The notes: generated by a model not told the origin, from the sequence alone. A DNA stretch of 33,648 bases from Alphaproteobacteria bacterium (GCA_009785175.1 WQWV01000007.1:1-33648), one strand, 5' to 3'; positions 14,246 through 22,043 are shown, counted from the stretch's first letter. Translations and numbers: made by a program.

Positions 14246-15418
14246 ATGAAAAGGTTATTTGCGTTTTTGACTGTGTTCCTGCCATTCGCAGCGGTCGCAC
14301 AAACACCGCCCAATATCAACGCGCCGCAGGCCATACTTATAGACTTCGATTCCGGCCGCGTATTATTCGAGCGCAACTCGCTTGTGCCCGCAGCACCCAG
14401 TTCAATGAGCAAGATCCTTACGGCCTATTTGGTATTCGAAAAACTGCGAGAAGGAAAAATCACCCTTGACCAAGAATTCGTCGTCGGCCCCGAGGCGTGG
14501 CGAAGCGCCCGCCGAATGAACGCAAACCGCGGCTCGACAATGTTCCTTGAATACGGAGAGCGCGTCAGCGTCGAGGATTTATTGCGTGGGCTTATCATAA
14601 ATTCCGGAAACGACGCGGCCGTTGTCCTTGCCGAAAACATATCCGGGAGCGAGGCGAACTTCGTCGCCCTGATGAACCGGTTGGCGCAGCGCCTCGGCCT
14701 TGAGGGCACTACAATCATGAACACGACCGGATGGTATGAAAAAGACCACCTTATGAGTCCGAAGGACCTTGCGATTTTGTCGCGCGCGCTTATTATGAAC
14801 TTTCCCGAATTCTATACGATCTATAGCGAAAGGGAATTCCTTTACAAGCCCCACATTACCGGAAACAAGGACAACCGAAACAAGCTTTTGTGGATAATGC
14901 CGGGCGCGGACGGAATCAAGACCGGGCATACCACCAAGGGCGGATACGCCCTGGCCTCGTCCATCAAGCGCGGCGATCGACGGTTGATAGCGATCATCAA
15001 CGGGCTCCGCGGAAACAACCCGTCGCTTGCCAGATTCGAGGAATCGCGCCTTCTATTGAACTGGGGATTCCGCGAATTCGCAAATTATGTATATTTCGAG
15101 GCCGGGGCGGAGATTATTCGCATACCCGTGCGCTTCGGGCGCGAGTCGTCGGTTGCGGCGACCGTCAATTCCGACGTGCTTACCACCGCGCGGGCGAATG
15201 CCGCGCCAAGTGTAGAGATTAACGTTGGCTATAAAACACCCGTTGTCGCGCCGATTACGACCGGGCAGAAGCTTGGGGTGCTTACGCTAATAGCCGACGG
15301 AGAGAAGGTCGGCGACTGGGACCTTATTGCCGCAAAAAGTGTGGAAAGAGCCGGGTTTTTCCGTCGGATATTCCAAAATATAAACTATATGGCGCGGAGG
15401 GCTTTGGGAAATGGATAA
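14246..15418 (+). CDS. Penicillin-binding D-alanyl-D-alanine carboxypeptidase
   Basis: A 390-residue periplasmic S11 peptidase (PBP5/DacA type) that trims the terminal D-Ala from peptidoglycan stem peptides. A signal peptide (cleavage near AVAQ, residue 18) is followed by the three active-site motifs: S53-M-S-K56, SGN in INSGNDAA (~114) and KTG in GIKTGHTTKGGY (~227). The ~95-residue C-terminal part is a beta-rich domain plus an amphipathic tail (AGFFRRIFQNINYMARRAL) that would anchor it to the membrane. It starts the operon that matches the alphaproteobacterial dac-tmk-holB-metG-tatD block. Confidence 0.93.
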   Translation: MKRLFAFLTVFLPFAAVAQTPPNINAPQAILIDFDSGRVLFERNSLVPAAPSSMSKILTAYLVFEKLREGKITLDQEFVVGPEAWRSARRMNANRGSTMFLEYGERVSVEDLLRGLIINSGNDAAVVLAENISGSEANFVALMNRLAQRLGLEGTTIMNTTGWYEKDHLMSPKDLAILSRALIMNFPEFYTIYSEREFLYKPHITGNKDNRNKLLWIMPGADGIKTGHTTKGGYALASSIKRGDRRLIAIINGLRGNNPSLARFEESRLLLNWGFREFANYVYFEAGAEIIRIPVRFGRESSVAATVNSDVLTTARANAAPSVEINVGYKTPVVAPITTGQKLGVLTLIADGEKVGDWDLIAAKSVERAGFFRRIFQNINYMARRALGNG

Positions 15419-15932
15419 GCTTATAATGGTGATGAACGGCAAGGGCGGAGTAGGCAAAGATTCGGTGTGCGCGGTGCTTGCGAAACACTTCAAGACCCAG
15501 AACGATTCCTCGGTCGACCCGTTCCGCGAAATCACGCGCGCGTGGGGGTGGGATGGCAAAACCAGGGACAACAAGTGGCGCAAGCTTATGGTCGATTTGA
15601 AACAGCTTGCTATCGACTACTCCGATTTTCCCGCCAACTATATCATGGGCAAGATACGCGAGTTCATGGCGTCCGACAAGCAGGTTTTCTTCACCCATAT
15701 ACGCGAGGCCGCCGAAATAGAAAAATTTATTTCGCGCGCGAAAGCCGAGTTCGGGGACAGGGCCCGCGTGCGCTCTGTGTTGGTTCGCCGGGGTGCAATC
15801 GAGGGGAAAGTTTTCGGCAACGCCGCGGACGACAACGTCAACGAATACGCATACGACTGGATATACGACAACGACGGGACGCTTGAAAACCTGGACGCGG
15901 ACTTTATGAAGGCGTTTTCAGAATGGAAATAG
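15411..15932 (+). CDS. P-loop nucleotide kinase, dNMP-kinase-like, in the tmk position
   Basis: The 173-residue protein has a Walker A loop MNGKGGVGKDSVC (G10 to K16, then D17, S18). The GKD[ST] form is typical of phage-type deoxynucleoside monophosphate kinases and AAA_33 kinases, not of bacterial thymidylate kinase, which has E-G-x-D/E-G-x-GKST followed by a conserved DR-Y and REPGG. Later blocks include QVFFTHIREAAEIEKF and a C-terminal NDGTLENLD like the ND(G)TLEELx signature of dNMP kinases. It begins 8 bp before the carboxypeptidase stop codon and ends 10 bp after the holB start, exactly where tmk sits in related genomes. It may replace tmk or be a divergent nucleotide kinase. Confidence 0.72.
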   Translation: MDKLIMVMNGKGGVGKDSVCAVLAKHFKTQNDSSVDPFREITRAWGWDGKTRDNKWRKLMVDLKQLAIDYSDFPANYIMGKIREFMASDKQVFFTHIREAAEIEKFISRAKAEFGDRARVRSVLVRRGAIEGKVFGNAADDNVNEYAYDWIYDNDGTLENLDADFMKAFSEWK

Positions 15933-17035
15933 CCGAGTCCATTTTCAATCCATATCTTCTTGGCCATGAGGCGGTCGAGGCGGAATTGGCGGCGGCGGTC
16001 AAGGCCGGGACTTTGCATCACTCGTTGATAATCTGCGGCGAGCGCGGGATCGGCAAGGCGACGCTTGCCGGACGGTTGGCGCGGTATCTGTTCGTAAAGG
16101 ACAACGCCTCGGCCGAAGCGCTGCCCGCTTTCGATTTCGCGGGTGTGAAAGAGGAGGAAACCGCTTTCTCGTTCGGATTCGACGAGGGTGAAACCGAAGA
16201 GGACAACGTGTCCTTTATCGCGGCGGACAGCATGGCCGCCCGGCCGGCGAAAAGTTCTTTGCGCGACATAGACATCGGCGCCTTGCGCTTGCCGGAAACG
16301 CATCCGATATTCGAAAAAATGCGCGTGGGCGGTGTCGCCGATTTCAAATACGTATGCCGCATGGAAAACGAGCGCGGCAAGTTGGCGGCGGACATCACCA
16401 TCGAGCAGGTGCGCGAGCTTAAGGAATTCTTTTCCACCACCGCGTCCGAGGGCGGGTGGCGCGTGGCGCTTATCGACTGCCTCGACGATATGAACACGAA
16501 ATCCGCGAACGCGATTTTGAAACTGCTCGAGGAGCCGCCGGCAAGGTCGCTTCTGATTCTGGTTGCGAATAATTTACGCTCCGTGTTGCCGACCATAAAA
16601 TCGCGATGTAGGATTGTGCGGTTGGCGCCGCTTGGCGATGTCAACATGAAGCAGCTTTGCGATGCGTATGAATTGCCCTCGGACGAAATTTCCCTGCGGC
16701 TGGCGGGCGGGTCAATCGGGCGGTTGGCGGCGTTCGTTAGGGGCGGAGGTGCGGAGCTTAAGTTCGCCTTCGACAATGTGGTCGCCGACTTGCGCGCCGG
16801 GAAATTCGGGGGTATAAAGGCCTTCGCGGAAAGTCTTCGTCCCGAGGGGAAAATGCAACTTTGGGCCGGGATTTTGGACGATTTCTTCAAAACGCAGGCG
16901 TTAAAAAACAACTCGGAAGAATTATTCGCGACGCGGGAAAAAACGCTTTCGTTGCTTGCCGACATGGCGGACAAGAACCTTGACGCGCCGTCGGTGGGGG
17001 TGCAGATTTTGAAAGAGATACAGGGGATACTATGA
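15923..17035 (+). CDS. holB: DNA polymerase III delta' subunit
   Basis: The 370-residue clamp-loader subunit fits the family: HHSLIICGERGIGKATLAGRLARYL in the N-terminal AAA+ domain, IDCLDDMNTKSANAILKLLEEPPARSLLILVANNLRSVLPTIKSRC with the SRC motif (~residues 225-235), and an alpha-helical C-terminal collar domain. There is an acidic insertion of about 30 residues near 75-105 (KEEETAF...DEGETEEDN) in the place where enterobacterial delta' has its zinc module, and no cysteine cluster. It is overlapped at the start by the P-loop kinase and followed after its stop codon by a repeat element. Confidence 0.92.
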   Translation: MEIAESIFNPYLLGHEAVEAELAAAVKAGTLHHSLIICGERGIGKATLAGRLARYLFVKDNASAEALPAFDFAGVKEEETAFSFGFDEGETEEDNVSFIAADSMAARPAKSSLRDIDIGALRLPETHPIFEKMRVGGVADFKYVCRMENERGKLAADITIEQVRELKEFFSTTASEGGWRVALIDCLDDMNTKSANAILKLLEEPPARSLLILVANNLRSVLPTIKSRCRIVRLAPLGDVNMKQLCDAYELPSDEISLRLAGGSIGRLAAFVRGGGAELKFAFDNVVADLRAGKFGGIKAFAESLRPEGKMQLWAGILDDFFKTQALKNNSEELFATREKTLSLLADMADKNLDAPSVGVQILKEIQGIL

Positions 17036-17165
17036 TAATTATTGAGTCTTATAGCGAGCTTGCTCGCCAAACGCGCGCCACGCCGCCCCCACGCTGTGCG
17101 CGCGCGTCCAAGGACGCTTCCGCCCTGCTCGGCGTGTCGGGCTTGGCTTGCGAATCGAGTATCCT
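17036..17165. repeat. Inserted GC-rich mosaic element, reverse copy c
   Basis: Read on the minus strand it holds ACGCCGAGCAGGGCGGAAGCG, then a hairpin, CACAGCGTGGGGGCGGCG, TGGCGCGCG and the palindrome GCGAGCAAGCTCGC, in the same order as the copies at 19556 and 33520. It separates holB from the NUDIX array. The left edge ATACTATGA (17027-17035) and right edge ATCCTATGA (17161-17169) give an imperfect 9-bp flanking repeat, less convincing than the two downstream cases. Confidence 0.65.
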
Positions 17166-17696
17166 ATGACCGAACTTGCCGACATATTCGATGCGGATTG
17201 GAATCCCACGGGCGAGGTGCTTGGGCGCAATGATGCAAGGCGATTGGGAAAATTCGTCAAGGGCGCACGAATTTGGGTCATAAATCCGAGCGGCGAAATC
17301 CTTTTCCAACTTAGGGCTGCCGACCAACACCCCTTGCCGGATTATTGGGACACTTCGGCGGGCGGCGGGGTAAAAGCCGATGAAACAGTCGAGGAGGCCG
17401 CCGTGCGCGAAGTGCGCGAGGAGATTGGCATAAACATCACCGTCGAACAACTTATCCCTATTACCAAATACAACTTGACGACTTATGATTTTCCGCGCCT
17501 TCACACCGTATTTATAGTGTTGCTTGACCTACCCTTATCGGCATTCAAGTTCAATCCGCGGGAAATCGTCGAGCTTAAATATATCCCCTGGCGCGAGTTG
17601 GCCGCAATGAGCGAGGCCAAGATGGAAGCGGCACGGATAATCCCGCAAAACGAGTTCCCGCAGCTGTTCGACTATCTTGAAAAGGAAGGGTTTTGA
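17166..17696 (+). CDS. NUDIX hydrolase, first of three tandem paralogues
   Basis: A 176-residue protein. The NUDIX box is complete: G-x5-E-x7-R-E-V-R-E-E-I-G-I around residues 63-85. Before it lies a conserved opening, MTELADIFDADWNPTGEVLG, and after the box the strands containing FPRLHTVFIVLLDLP and LKYIPWRELAAMSEAKME. The overall shape resembles isopentenyl-diphosphate isomerase-like or YfcD-like NUDIX proteins (COG1443 type) more than MutT, but the substrate is unknown. The start at 17166 is fixed by alignment with its two neighbours; a TTG-start extension upstream lies in repeat DNA. Confidence 0.88.
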   Translation: MTELADIFDADWNPTGEVLGRNDARRLGKFVKGARIWVINPSGEILFQLRAADQHPLPDYWDTSAGGGVKADETVEEAAVREVREEIGINITVEQLIPITKYNLTTYDFPRLHTVFIVLLDLPLSAFKFNPREIVELKYIPWRELAAMSEAKMEAARIIPQNEFPQLFDYLEKEGF

Positions 17697-17697
17697 T

Positions 17698-18231
17698 ATG
17701 ACCGAGCTTGTTGATATTTACGACGAACATTGGAATCCGACCGGGGAAATCCTTGACCGGAGGGAAGCCGAGCGCGCAAGGAAATGGCGAAAAAGCGTAG
17801 TAGTTTGGATTATCAACTCGCGCGGCGAAATCCTTTTCCAACAGCGCATGGCCAACAAAATCCTATACCCAAGCCATTGGGCTGCCTCGGCGGCCGGGTG
17901 TCCGCGGGTCGGGGAATCCGACATCGACGCGATGATACGCGAAACTCGCGAAGAGTTGGGGATCGAGCTTGACCCAAAGGAATTAATTGAATTCGACCGA
18001 TACAACATGGCGCACGACTCGCATTTGCGGCTCCAAATATCATATATGTATTTCGCGGATTTATCGGCTCCTGCGGACTTTTCGTTTGAAGACGGCGAAG
18101 TCGCGGATGTAAAATATTTCCCGTGGCGAGAGCTTGCCGTTATGAGCGATGCGGAAATGCGGGCGGCGAAAATCGTGCCGCAAAAGGAGCTTAGAAAAAT
18201 TTACGAATATCTTGAAAAGGAAGGGTTTTAG
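17698..18231 (+). CDS. NUDIX hydrolase, second tandem paralogue
   Basis: A 177-residue sister of the previous gene, with MTELVDIYDEHWNPTGE at the start, the NUDIX box G-x5-E-x7-R-E-T-R-E-E-L-G-I near residue 75, and the conserved VKYFPWRELAVMSDAEMRAA tail. The shared ending EYLEKEGF and the identical spacing to the neighbouring starts (stop codon, one base, ATG) indicate tandem duplication. The stop codon is TAG, and the sequence right after it is the left edge of an inserted repeat element that separates it from the third copy. Confidence 0.88.
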   Translation: MTELVDIYDEHWNPTGEILDRREAERARKWRKSVVVWIINSRGEILFQQRMANKILYPSHWAASAAGCPRVGESDIDAMIRETREELGIELDPKELIEFDRYNMAHDSHLRLQISYMYFADLSAPADFSFEDGEVADVKYFPWRELAVMSDAEMRAAKIVPQKELRKIYEYLEKEGF

Positions 18232-18366
18232 ATTATGCTTGATACTTGCAAGTATGACACAAGCAAGCGACGCCGAGCAGGGCGGCAAGCGGTGTATACC
18301 GCGCGCGTCCAGCGTGGGGGCGGCGGAAGCTTAGGAGCCCTTCGGGCTTTGAGCTTCTACATAACG
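18230..18366. repeat. Inserted structured element with 13-bp flanking repeats, copy d
   Basis: About 137 bp sit between AAGGAAGGGTTTT (18217-18229) and the same 13-mer at 18367-18379. The ancestral junction is preserved in the first tandem gap (NUDIX 1/2, 17682-17700), so this is an insertion with target-site duplication, not an original spacer. Inside are the perfect palindrome ATACTTGCAAGTAT, the CGCCGAGCAGGGCGGC block, CCAGCGTGGGGGCGGCG, and a GAGCCC-ttc-GGGCTT hairpin near the right end. Confidence 0.75.
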
Positions 18367-18382
18367 AAGGAAGGGTTTTGAT

Positions 18383-18919
18383 ATGACCGAAATGGTCGAC
18401 ATATTCAACGAAGACTGGAGCCCCACAGGCGAAGTCATGGACAAGATCGAAGCGCGGAGATTGCATAAATGGCACAAGGTGGCCGCTATATGGATCATGA
18501 ATCCGCGAGGCGAGCTTTTATTCGCCCGACGGGCAAGCGGTAAAAAGTATTTTCCGAACCACTGGGCCGCGCCTGCGTGCGGAAATGTCCGTGCCGGGGA
18601 AAGCGTGATCGACGGCGCAATACGCGAGGCGCAAGAAGAGCTTAGGATAAACATAGATCCAGCCCTATTGTCCGAAGTGGCTCGACTTAATTTCGCAATC
18701 GACGCCTTCTGGCATCTGCATACAGTATTAATCGCAAGGATTGATATGCCGGTCGAGGCATTCAAGTTCGACACCCTTGAGGTCGCCGAAGTCAAATATT
18801 TTCCTTGGCGCGAGCTTGCCGCTATGTCGCCCGCCGAGAGAGAAGCCGCGCACTTCTTCCCGTCGGATGACTTGCCCGCGCTATTCGAATACTTGGAAAA
18901 ATCAGAAAAAGGAGCTTGA
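18383..18919 (+). CDS. NUDIX hydrolase, third tandem paralogue
   Basis: A 178-residue paralogue: MTEMVDIFNEDWSPTGEVMD at the start, KVAAIWIMNPRGELLFARR, and a NUDIX box with G-x5-E-x7-R-E-A-Q-E-E-L-R-I near residue 74, where the family's final Gly is Arg. Metal-binding glutamates are kept, so it may still be active, possibly on another substrate. It ends LEKSEKGA where its sisters end LEKEGF. Upstream is the inserted repeat, and the RBS is the duplicated GAAGGAAGGG. The SGNH gene follows one base after the stop codon. Confidence 0.86.
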   Translation: MTEMVDIFNEDWSPTGEVMDKIEARRLHKWHKVAAIWIMNPRGELLFARRASGKKYFPNHWAAPACGNVRAGESVIDGAIREAQEELRINIDPALLSEVARLNFAIDAFWHLHTVLIARIDMPVEAFKFDTLEVAEVKYFPWRELAAMSPAEREAAHFFPSDDLPALFEYLEKSEKGA

Positions 18920-18920
18920 A

Positions 18921-19547
18921 ATGTCGTATAAAATAATCGCAGCGCTTGGCGATAGCATAACAAACGGATATTGGGATTCGAATTTCTCCGGCTGGTTCGG
19001 GCGGTTGGCCGCACGATTGTCGCTTGAGAGGCCGCAGGCTTTCGGATTCAACAACTGCTCGCAAAACGGCGACAGGATCTGCGATGCCTTCCACCGTTTC
19101 GGTGCCGAGGTCATGACGCGAGAGGTGGATATTTTATTGATTGCGATTGGATTGAACGATTTGATACGCTCGTCGGAGGCGGATTCTCCGCTTGACCTGT
19201 CGCCGCATTTGCGGGCGGAGTATTGGAATCGGTTGCTTGATGCTGCGGCCAAGAATTGCGGGCGCGTGGTAGTGTTCGATATACTACCTGTGCGTGAAAA
19301 CATGATGCCGTGCACAGAGGGCAACGGTTTGACTATGTTTTGGAAGAACTCGGACATCGTGGAATACAACGACCAGATTGCCGAGCTATGCGCCAGCCGT
19401 GGGATTCCCTTCGTCCGCCGCTATCATAGGTGGATAGAGCGAGACCTTGCCCACTATTATTTCGACGAGGCACATCCGAACGAGGCGGGGCATACGCTCT
19501 TGGCCGAAAAGGTGTATAAGGAATTGACGACGTTAGGGGTGATTTGA
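18921..19547 (+). CDS. SGNH/GDSL-type esterase
   Basis: The 208-residue protein has the four SGNH blocks: IAALGDSITNGYW (Ser ~12), the block II Gly in NCSQNGDRI, LIAIGLNDLIR (Asn, block III) and DEAHPNEAGH (Asp and His, block V). No signal peptide is present, so it would act in the cytoplasm. It could be an esterase, thioesterase or lysophospholipase; the substrate cannot be deduced. The RBS AAAAGGAG overlaps the end of the NUDIX gene, and the TGA stop was originally overlapped by the GNAT start codon before an element was inserted. Confidence 0.88.
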   Translation: MSYKIIAALGDSITNGYWDSNFSGWFGRLAARLSLERPQAFGFNNCSQNGDRICDAFHRFGAEVMTREVDILLIAIGLNDLIRSSEADSPLDLSPHLRAEYWNRLLDAAAKNCGRVVVFDILPVRENMMPCTEGNGLTMFWKNSDIVEYNDQIAELCASRGIPFVRRYHRWIERDLAHYYFDEAHPNEAGHTLLAEKVYKELTTLGVI

Positions 19548-19550
19548 TGG

Positions 19551-19705
19551 GAAGAGCGAAGCCAATACCGCCAGCGGGCGGAAGCGATGTCAATCGCGCA
19601 CACCCGCATGGGGTGGCGGTGTTGCGCGTAGCGAGCAAGCTCGCTGGAGGCTTCTATATACTTCACTGGATTACCCGGTCGAGCCGGGTAATGACGAGAG
19701 AGGAT
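19551..19705. repeat. Composite mosaic-palindrome plus REP insertion with 14-bp flanking repeats, copy e
   Basis: The segment lies between GGGTGATTTGATGG at 19537-19550 and an exact second copy at 19706-19719. It contains the CCGCCAGCGGGCGGAAGCG block, an inner hairpin, GGGGTGGCGGTGTTGCGCG, the palindrome AGCGAGCAAGCTCGCT (19630-19645), the linker to 19663 and a REP palindrome at 19664-19695. The 14-bp repeat spans the SGNH stop and GNAT start, which points to target duplication on insertion. Both flanking genes remain intact. Confidence 0.8.
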
Positions 19706-19715
19706 GGGTGATTTG

Positions 19716-20510
19716 ATGGATCTTACGACGCCAGGTGGAATTTTCGACTATGTGGTAAGGAGCCTTGCCGCTTATTACTTCGCGGTCGATTTCGTGTGCA
19801 AAGACGCGGACGGCGCGCTTTTGCTTTCAAGCTTCAACGACGAGCAGTATTTCAATTTCGCAATCCACAAGGAAGGCGAGCTTTGCGATTTGCTTGGGCG
19901 ATATATGCCGGAATTTCGGCGGTTCGGGCGGCGCCCGCTTGTATATATATCGCCGGGATCGTCGTTATACGGGCGCGATGTCGGCTTGCCGAAAATGTCC
20001 GCGGATTCATTCATGTTCCTTGAGCAGCCCGGCGTTTTGGAAAACCTGTCTGTGCCGGAAGATGTTAAAATCGCCCTTAATCCCGACGAAGAGGAATTCA
20101 TCAAAACATGGCGCGCGGCGTTTTGCAACGTGGACGATGTTTACGGTGCGACAAGCGAAGCTACGGTTGCAGGTATGAGCGTATTCTTTCGCGCACCGCC
20201 CGCCGGATTCAGCCACTTCACGCTTTTGGCATACAAAAACGGAGTGCCAGCGGCGACCGCGGCAGCGGTATATACAGACGACAGGGAGTTCATGCTTGTC
20301 TTCGGTCTTGGCACCGTGCCGGAATTTCGTGGTCAAGGATTGGGTTCTGCCCTTATGAAAGAGCTTATGATACGGGCGCGTGATCTTGGCTGTCGCGAAT
20401 TGACTTTGCAGACCGAAACAGGCACATATAACGAACGTTATTACGAGAAGATCGGATTTGCGACGCGGCTTAGGGCAACCCTTTATGATGTGGAGAAATT
20501 ATGTTCATAG
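19716..20510 (+). CDS. GNAT-family N-acetyltransferase with N-terminal extension
   Basis: The 264-residue protein has a C-terminal GNAT domain (about 160-264). Motif A reads VPEFRGQGLGSALMKELM with the acetyl-CoA-binding R/Q-x-x-G-x-G, followed by LTLQTETGTYNERYYEKIGF, a typical motif B end. The first ~155 residues resemble no domain I recognise and may be a second, degenerate GNAT-like half. Two starts are possible: ATG at 19704 and ATG at 19716. I prefer 19716, because before the repeat insertion it overlapped the SGNH stop codon and the GGGTG ahead of it is preserved. The 3' end overlaps tatD by 10 bp. Confidence 0.8.
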   Translation: MDLTTPGGIFDYVVRSLAAYYFAVDFVCKDADGALLLSSFNDEQYFNFAIHKEGELCDLLGRYMPEFRRFGRRPLVYISPGSSLYGRDVGLPKMSADSFMFLEQPGVLENLSVPEDVKIALNPDEEEFIKTWRAAFCNVDDVYGATSEATVAGMSVFFRAPPAGFSHFTLLAYKNGVPAATAAAVYTDDREFMLVFGLGTVPEFRGQGLGSALMKELMIRARDLGCRELTLQTETGTYNERYYEKIGFATRLRATLYDVEKLCS

Positions 20511-21292
20511 ATACGCATTGCCATCTTGACTATCTGTCGCCCGATTACGTTGAAGCGGCGATGGAAAACGCGCGTGCGGCAGGGGTGAAATTTATCCTTA
20601 ACCCTTCCACTCGCGACGCCGATTCACCGGTAAAAGCCGGCTCTTTTGCATCGGTTTTGGAAATGTGCGACCAATTTCCCGAGGTTTACGGCGCAGTTGG
20701 AATCCACCCAAGCGACTCGGACGGCAAAGTTGTTTCTGCCGAACGTTTGATCGAATGGGCACAAAAATCGCCCAAGATTATCGCTATCGGCGAAACCGGT
20801 CTTGAATACCATTACGAGGGATACGACAAGGCGGTGCAGAAAGCTATGTTCATCGAGCATGTCGCGGCGGCGCGGGAACTTGGATTGCCGCTTATCGTCC
20901 ATTCGCGCGATGCGGACGAGGATATGGAGAAGCTCTTGGTATCCGAAATGAAACGCGGGGAATTTTCATTCACCATGCACTGCTATGCAAGCGGGCGGCG
21001 GTTGGCGGACGCGGCGCTTGAGATAGGGGGATATATCAGCGCATCGGGAATTATAACTTATAAAAGCGCGACCGCGCTTCGCGAGATTTTTGCGGCGGCT
21101 CGGGTGGAACGCCTTTTGACCGAAACGGACGCGCCGTTTTTAGCCCCTGTGCCACATCGCGGAGAGCAGAACGAGCCCGCGTTCGTGGCGCATGTCGCAC
21201 GCGAGCTTGCGCGGTTGCGCGGAATGGACGAGTCCGAACTTTGCGAACAAATAACAAAAAACACAACCAAACTTTTCAAGGTGATGATATGA
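20501..21292 (+). CDS. tatD: TatD-family metal-dependent nuclease/hydrolase
   Basis: The 263-residue protein matches TatD: FIDTHCHLDYLS at the start (HxH metal site), GIHPSDSDG (~75), IAIGETGLEYHYEG with the bridging Glu (~101), LPLIVHSRDADED (~135), a late CYASGRRLAD and LLTETDAPFLAP (~215). TatD proteins are 3'-5' exonucleases or deacylase-like amidohydrolases and are universally placed beside holB or metG in alphaproteobacteria, supporting the synteny reading. Overlaps with both neighbours indicate the same operon. Confidence 0.95.
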   Translation: MFIDTHCHLDYLSPDYVEAAMENARAAGVKFILNPSTRDADSPVKAGSFASVLEMCDQFPEVYGAVGIHPSDSDGKVVSAERLIEWAQKSPKIIAIGETGLEYHYEGYDKAVQKAMFIEHVAAARELGLPLIVHSRDADEDMEKLLVSEMKRGEFSFTMHCYASGRRLADAALEIGGYISASGIITYKSATALREIFAAARVERLLTETDAPFLAPVPHRGEQNEPAFVAHVARELARLRGMDESELCEQITKNTTKLFKVMI

Positions 21293-21864
21293 AGAAAGCT
21301 ATAATATGCCACGGAGTAAGCTCTGGCTTTGACAAGGAGCTTAGGGCCGATACGCCCAACTGTTCGCGCAACTGGCTTGGCTGGCTGCAACAGAAATATA
21401 TTCAAAGCGGCGTCGTATGCCAAAACCCGCTTTTCCCTAACGCGTGGGTGCCGGCACGGAACTGGGCGGACGATGTGAATATGTTTTCGCGGCTTGAACT
21501 TGACGAGGATACGCGGTTAGTCGGGCATTCGTGCGGCGCGGGATTTTTGCTTAAATATTTGAGCGAGCGCCCGGAAATACGCGTGCGCCACCTTGTCCTG
21601 GTCGCGCCATGGATTGACCCGCAGCGCAAGCTTGGCGATTATTTCGCAAACCTGCGCCTTGACAAGAATTTGCCGGAGCGGGTGGGGAGAATCGATTTGA
21701 TTTATTCGGAAAACGACCGAGAAGGGGTCATCGAAAGCACCGAAAAAATCTTGGAGGCCCTACCCCTTACAAACGTCATGCGCCTTAGCAAAGGGCATTT
21801 CAACGAAGAAGACATGGGCCGCGAATTCCCCGAGCTTTGGGAAGTGTGTAAGTCGGAAGTTTAA
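21289..21864 (+). CDS. Small alpha/beta serine hydrolase, paralogue of the one at 7318
   Basis: The 191-residue protein opens with KAIICHGVSSG and has the canonical nucleophile elbow VGHSCGAGF (Ser ~82), a block LVAPWIDPQRKLG, and the His in LSKGHFNEEDMG. It matches the gene at 7318 through the shared WLQQKY, CQNPLFP and REFPELWEVCKSE segments. The RBBP9/YdeN group is the best guess. The elbow here is orthodox while its paralogue has A in place of G. The ATG overlaps the tatD stop codon. Confidence 0.78.
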   Translation: MKKAIICHGVSSGFDKELRADTPNCSRNWLGWLQQKYIQSGVVCQNPLFPNAWVPARNWADDVNMFSRLELDEDTRLVGHSCGAGFLLKYLSERPEIRVRHLVLVAPWIDPQRKLGDYFANLRLDKNLPERVGRIDLIYSENDREGVIESTEKILEALPLTNVMRLSKGHFNEEDMGREFPELWEVCKSEV

Positions 21865-21867
21865 TCA

Positions 21868-21960
21868 AAGCAAGCCTGGACGCCGGATGGGCGGAAGCGC
21901 TCTGCAAGGGCGCGCTGCCCTGCGTGGGGCGGCGTTCAGCGCGCTTTGCTCGGCAGGCCC
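21868..21960 (+). repeat. GC-rich mosaic palindromic element, copy f
   Basis: Contains ACGCCGGATGGGCGGAAGCG, then CGCGCTGCCCTGCGTGGGG and CGGCGTTCAGCGCGC. This central part is nearly identical to the copy at 24890-24976. It has no REP tail. Confidence 0.7.
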
Positions 21961-22043
21961 CGCTGAATAGCTCATACGCGTAATATTACTTTACTTTTGC
22001 AAAAATAATTGCTACGAATAGTGATAAGGAAAAGGGAAAAGGA

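Noticed and set aside
17036-19705. Insertion sequence with transposase
   Set aside because: The flanked elements are only 130-160 bp and contain no open frame; no transposase is visible in the window.
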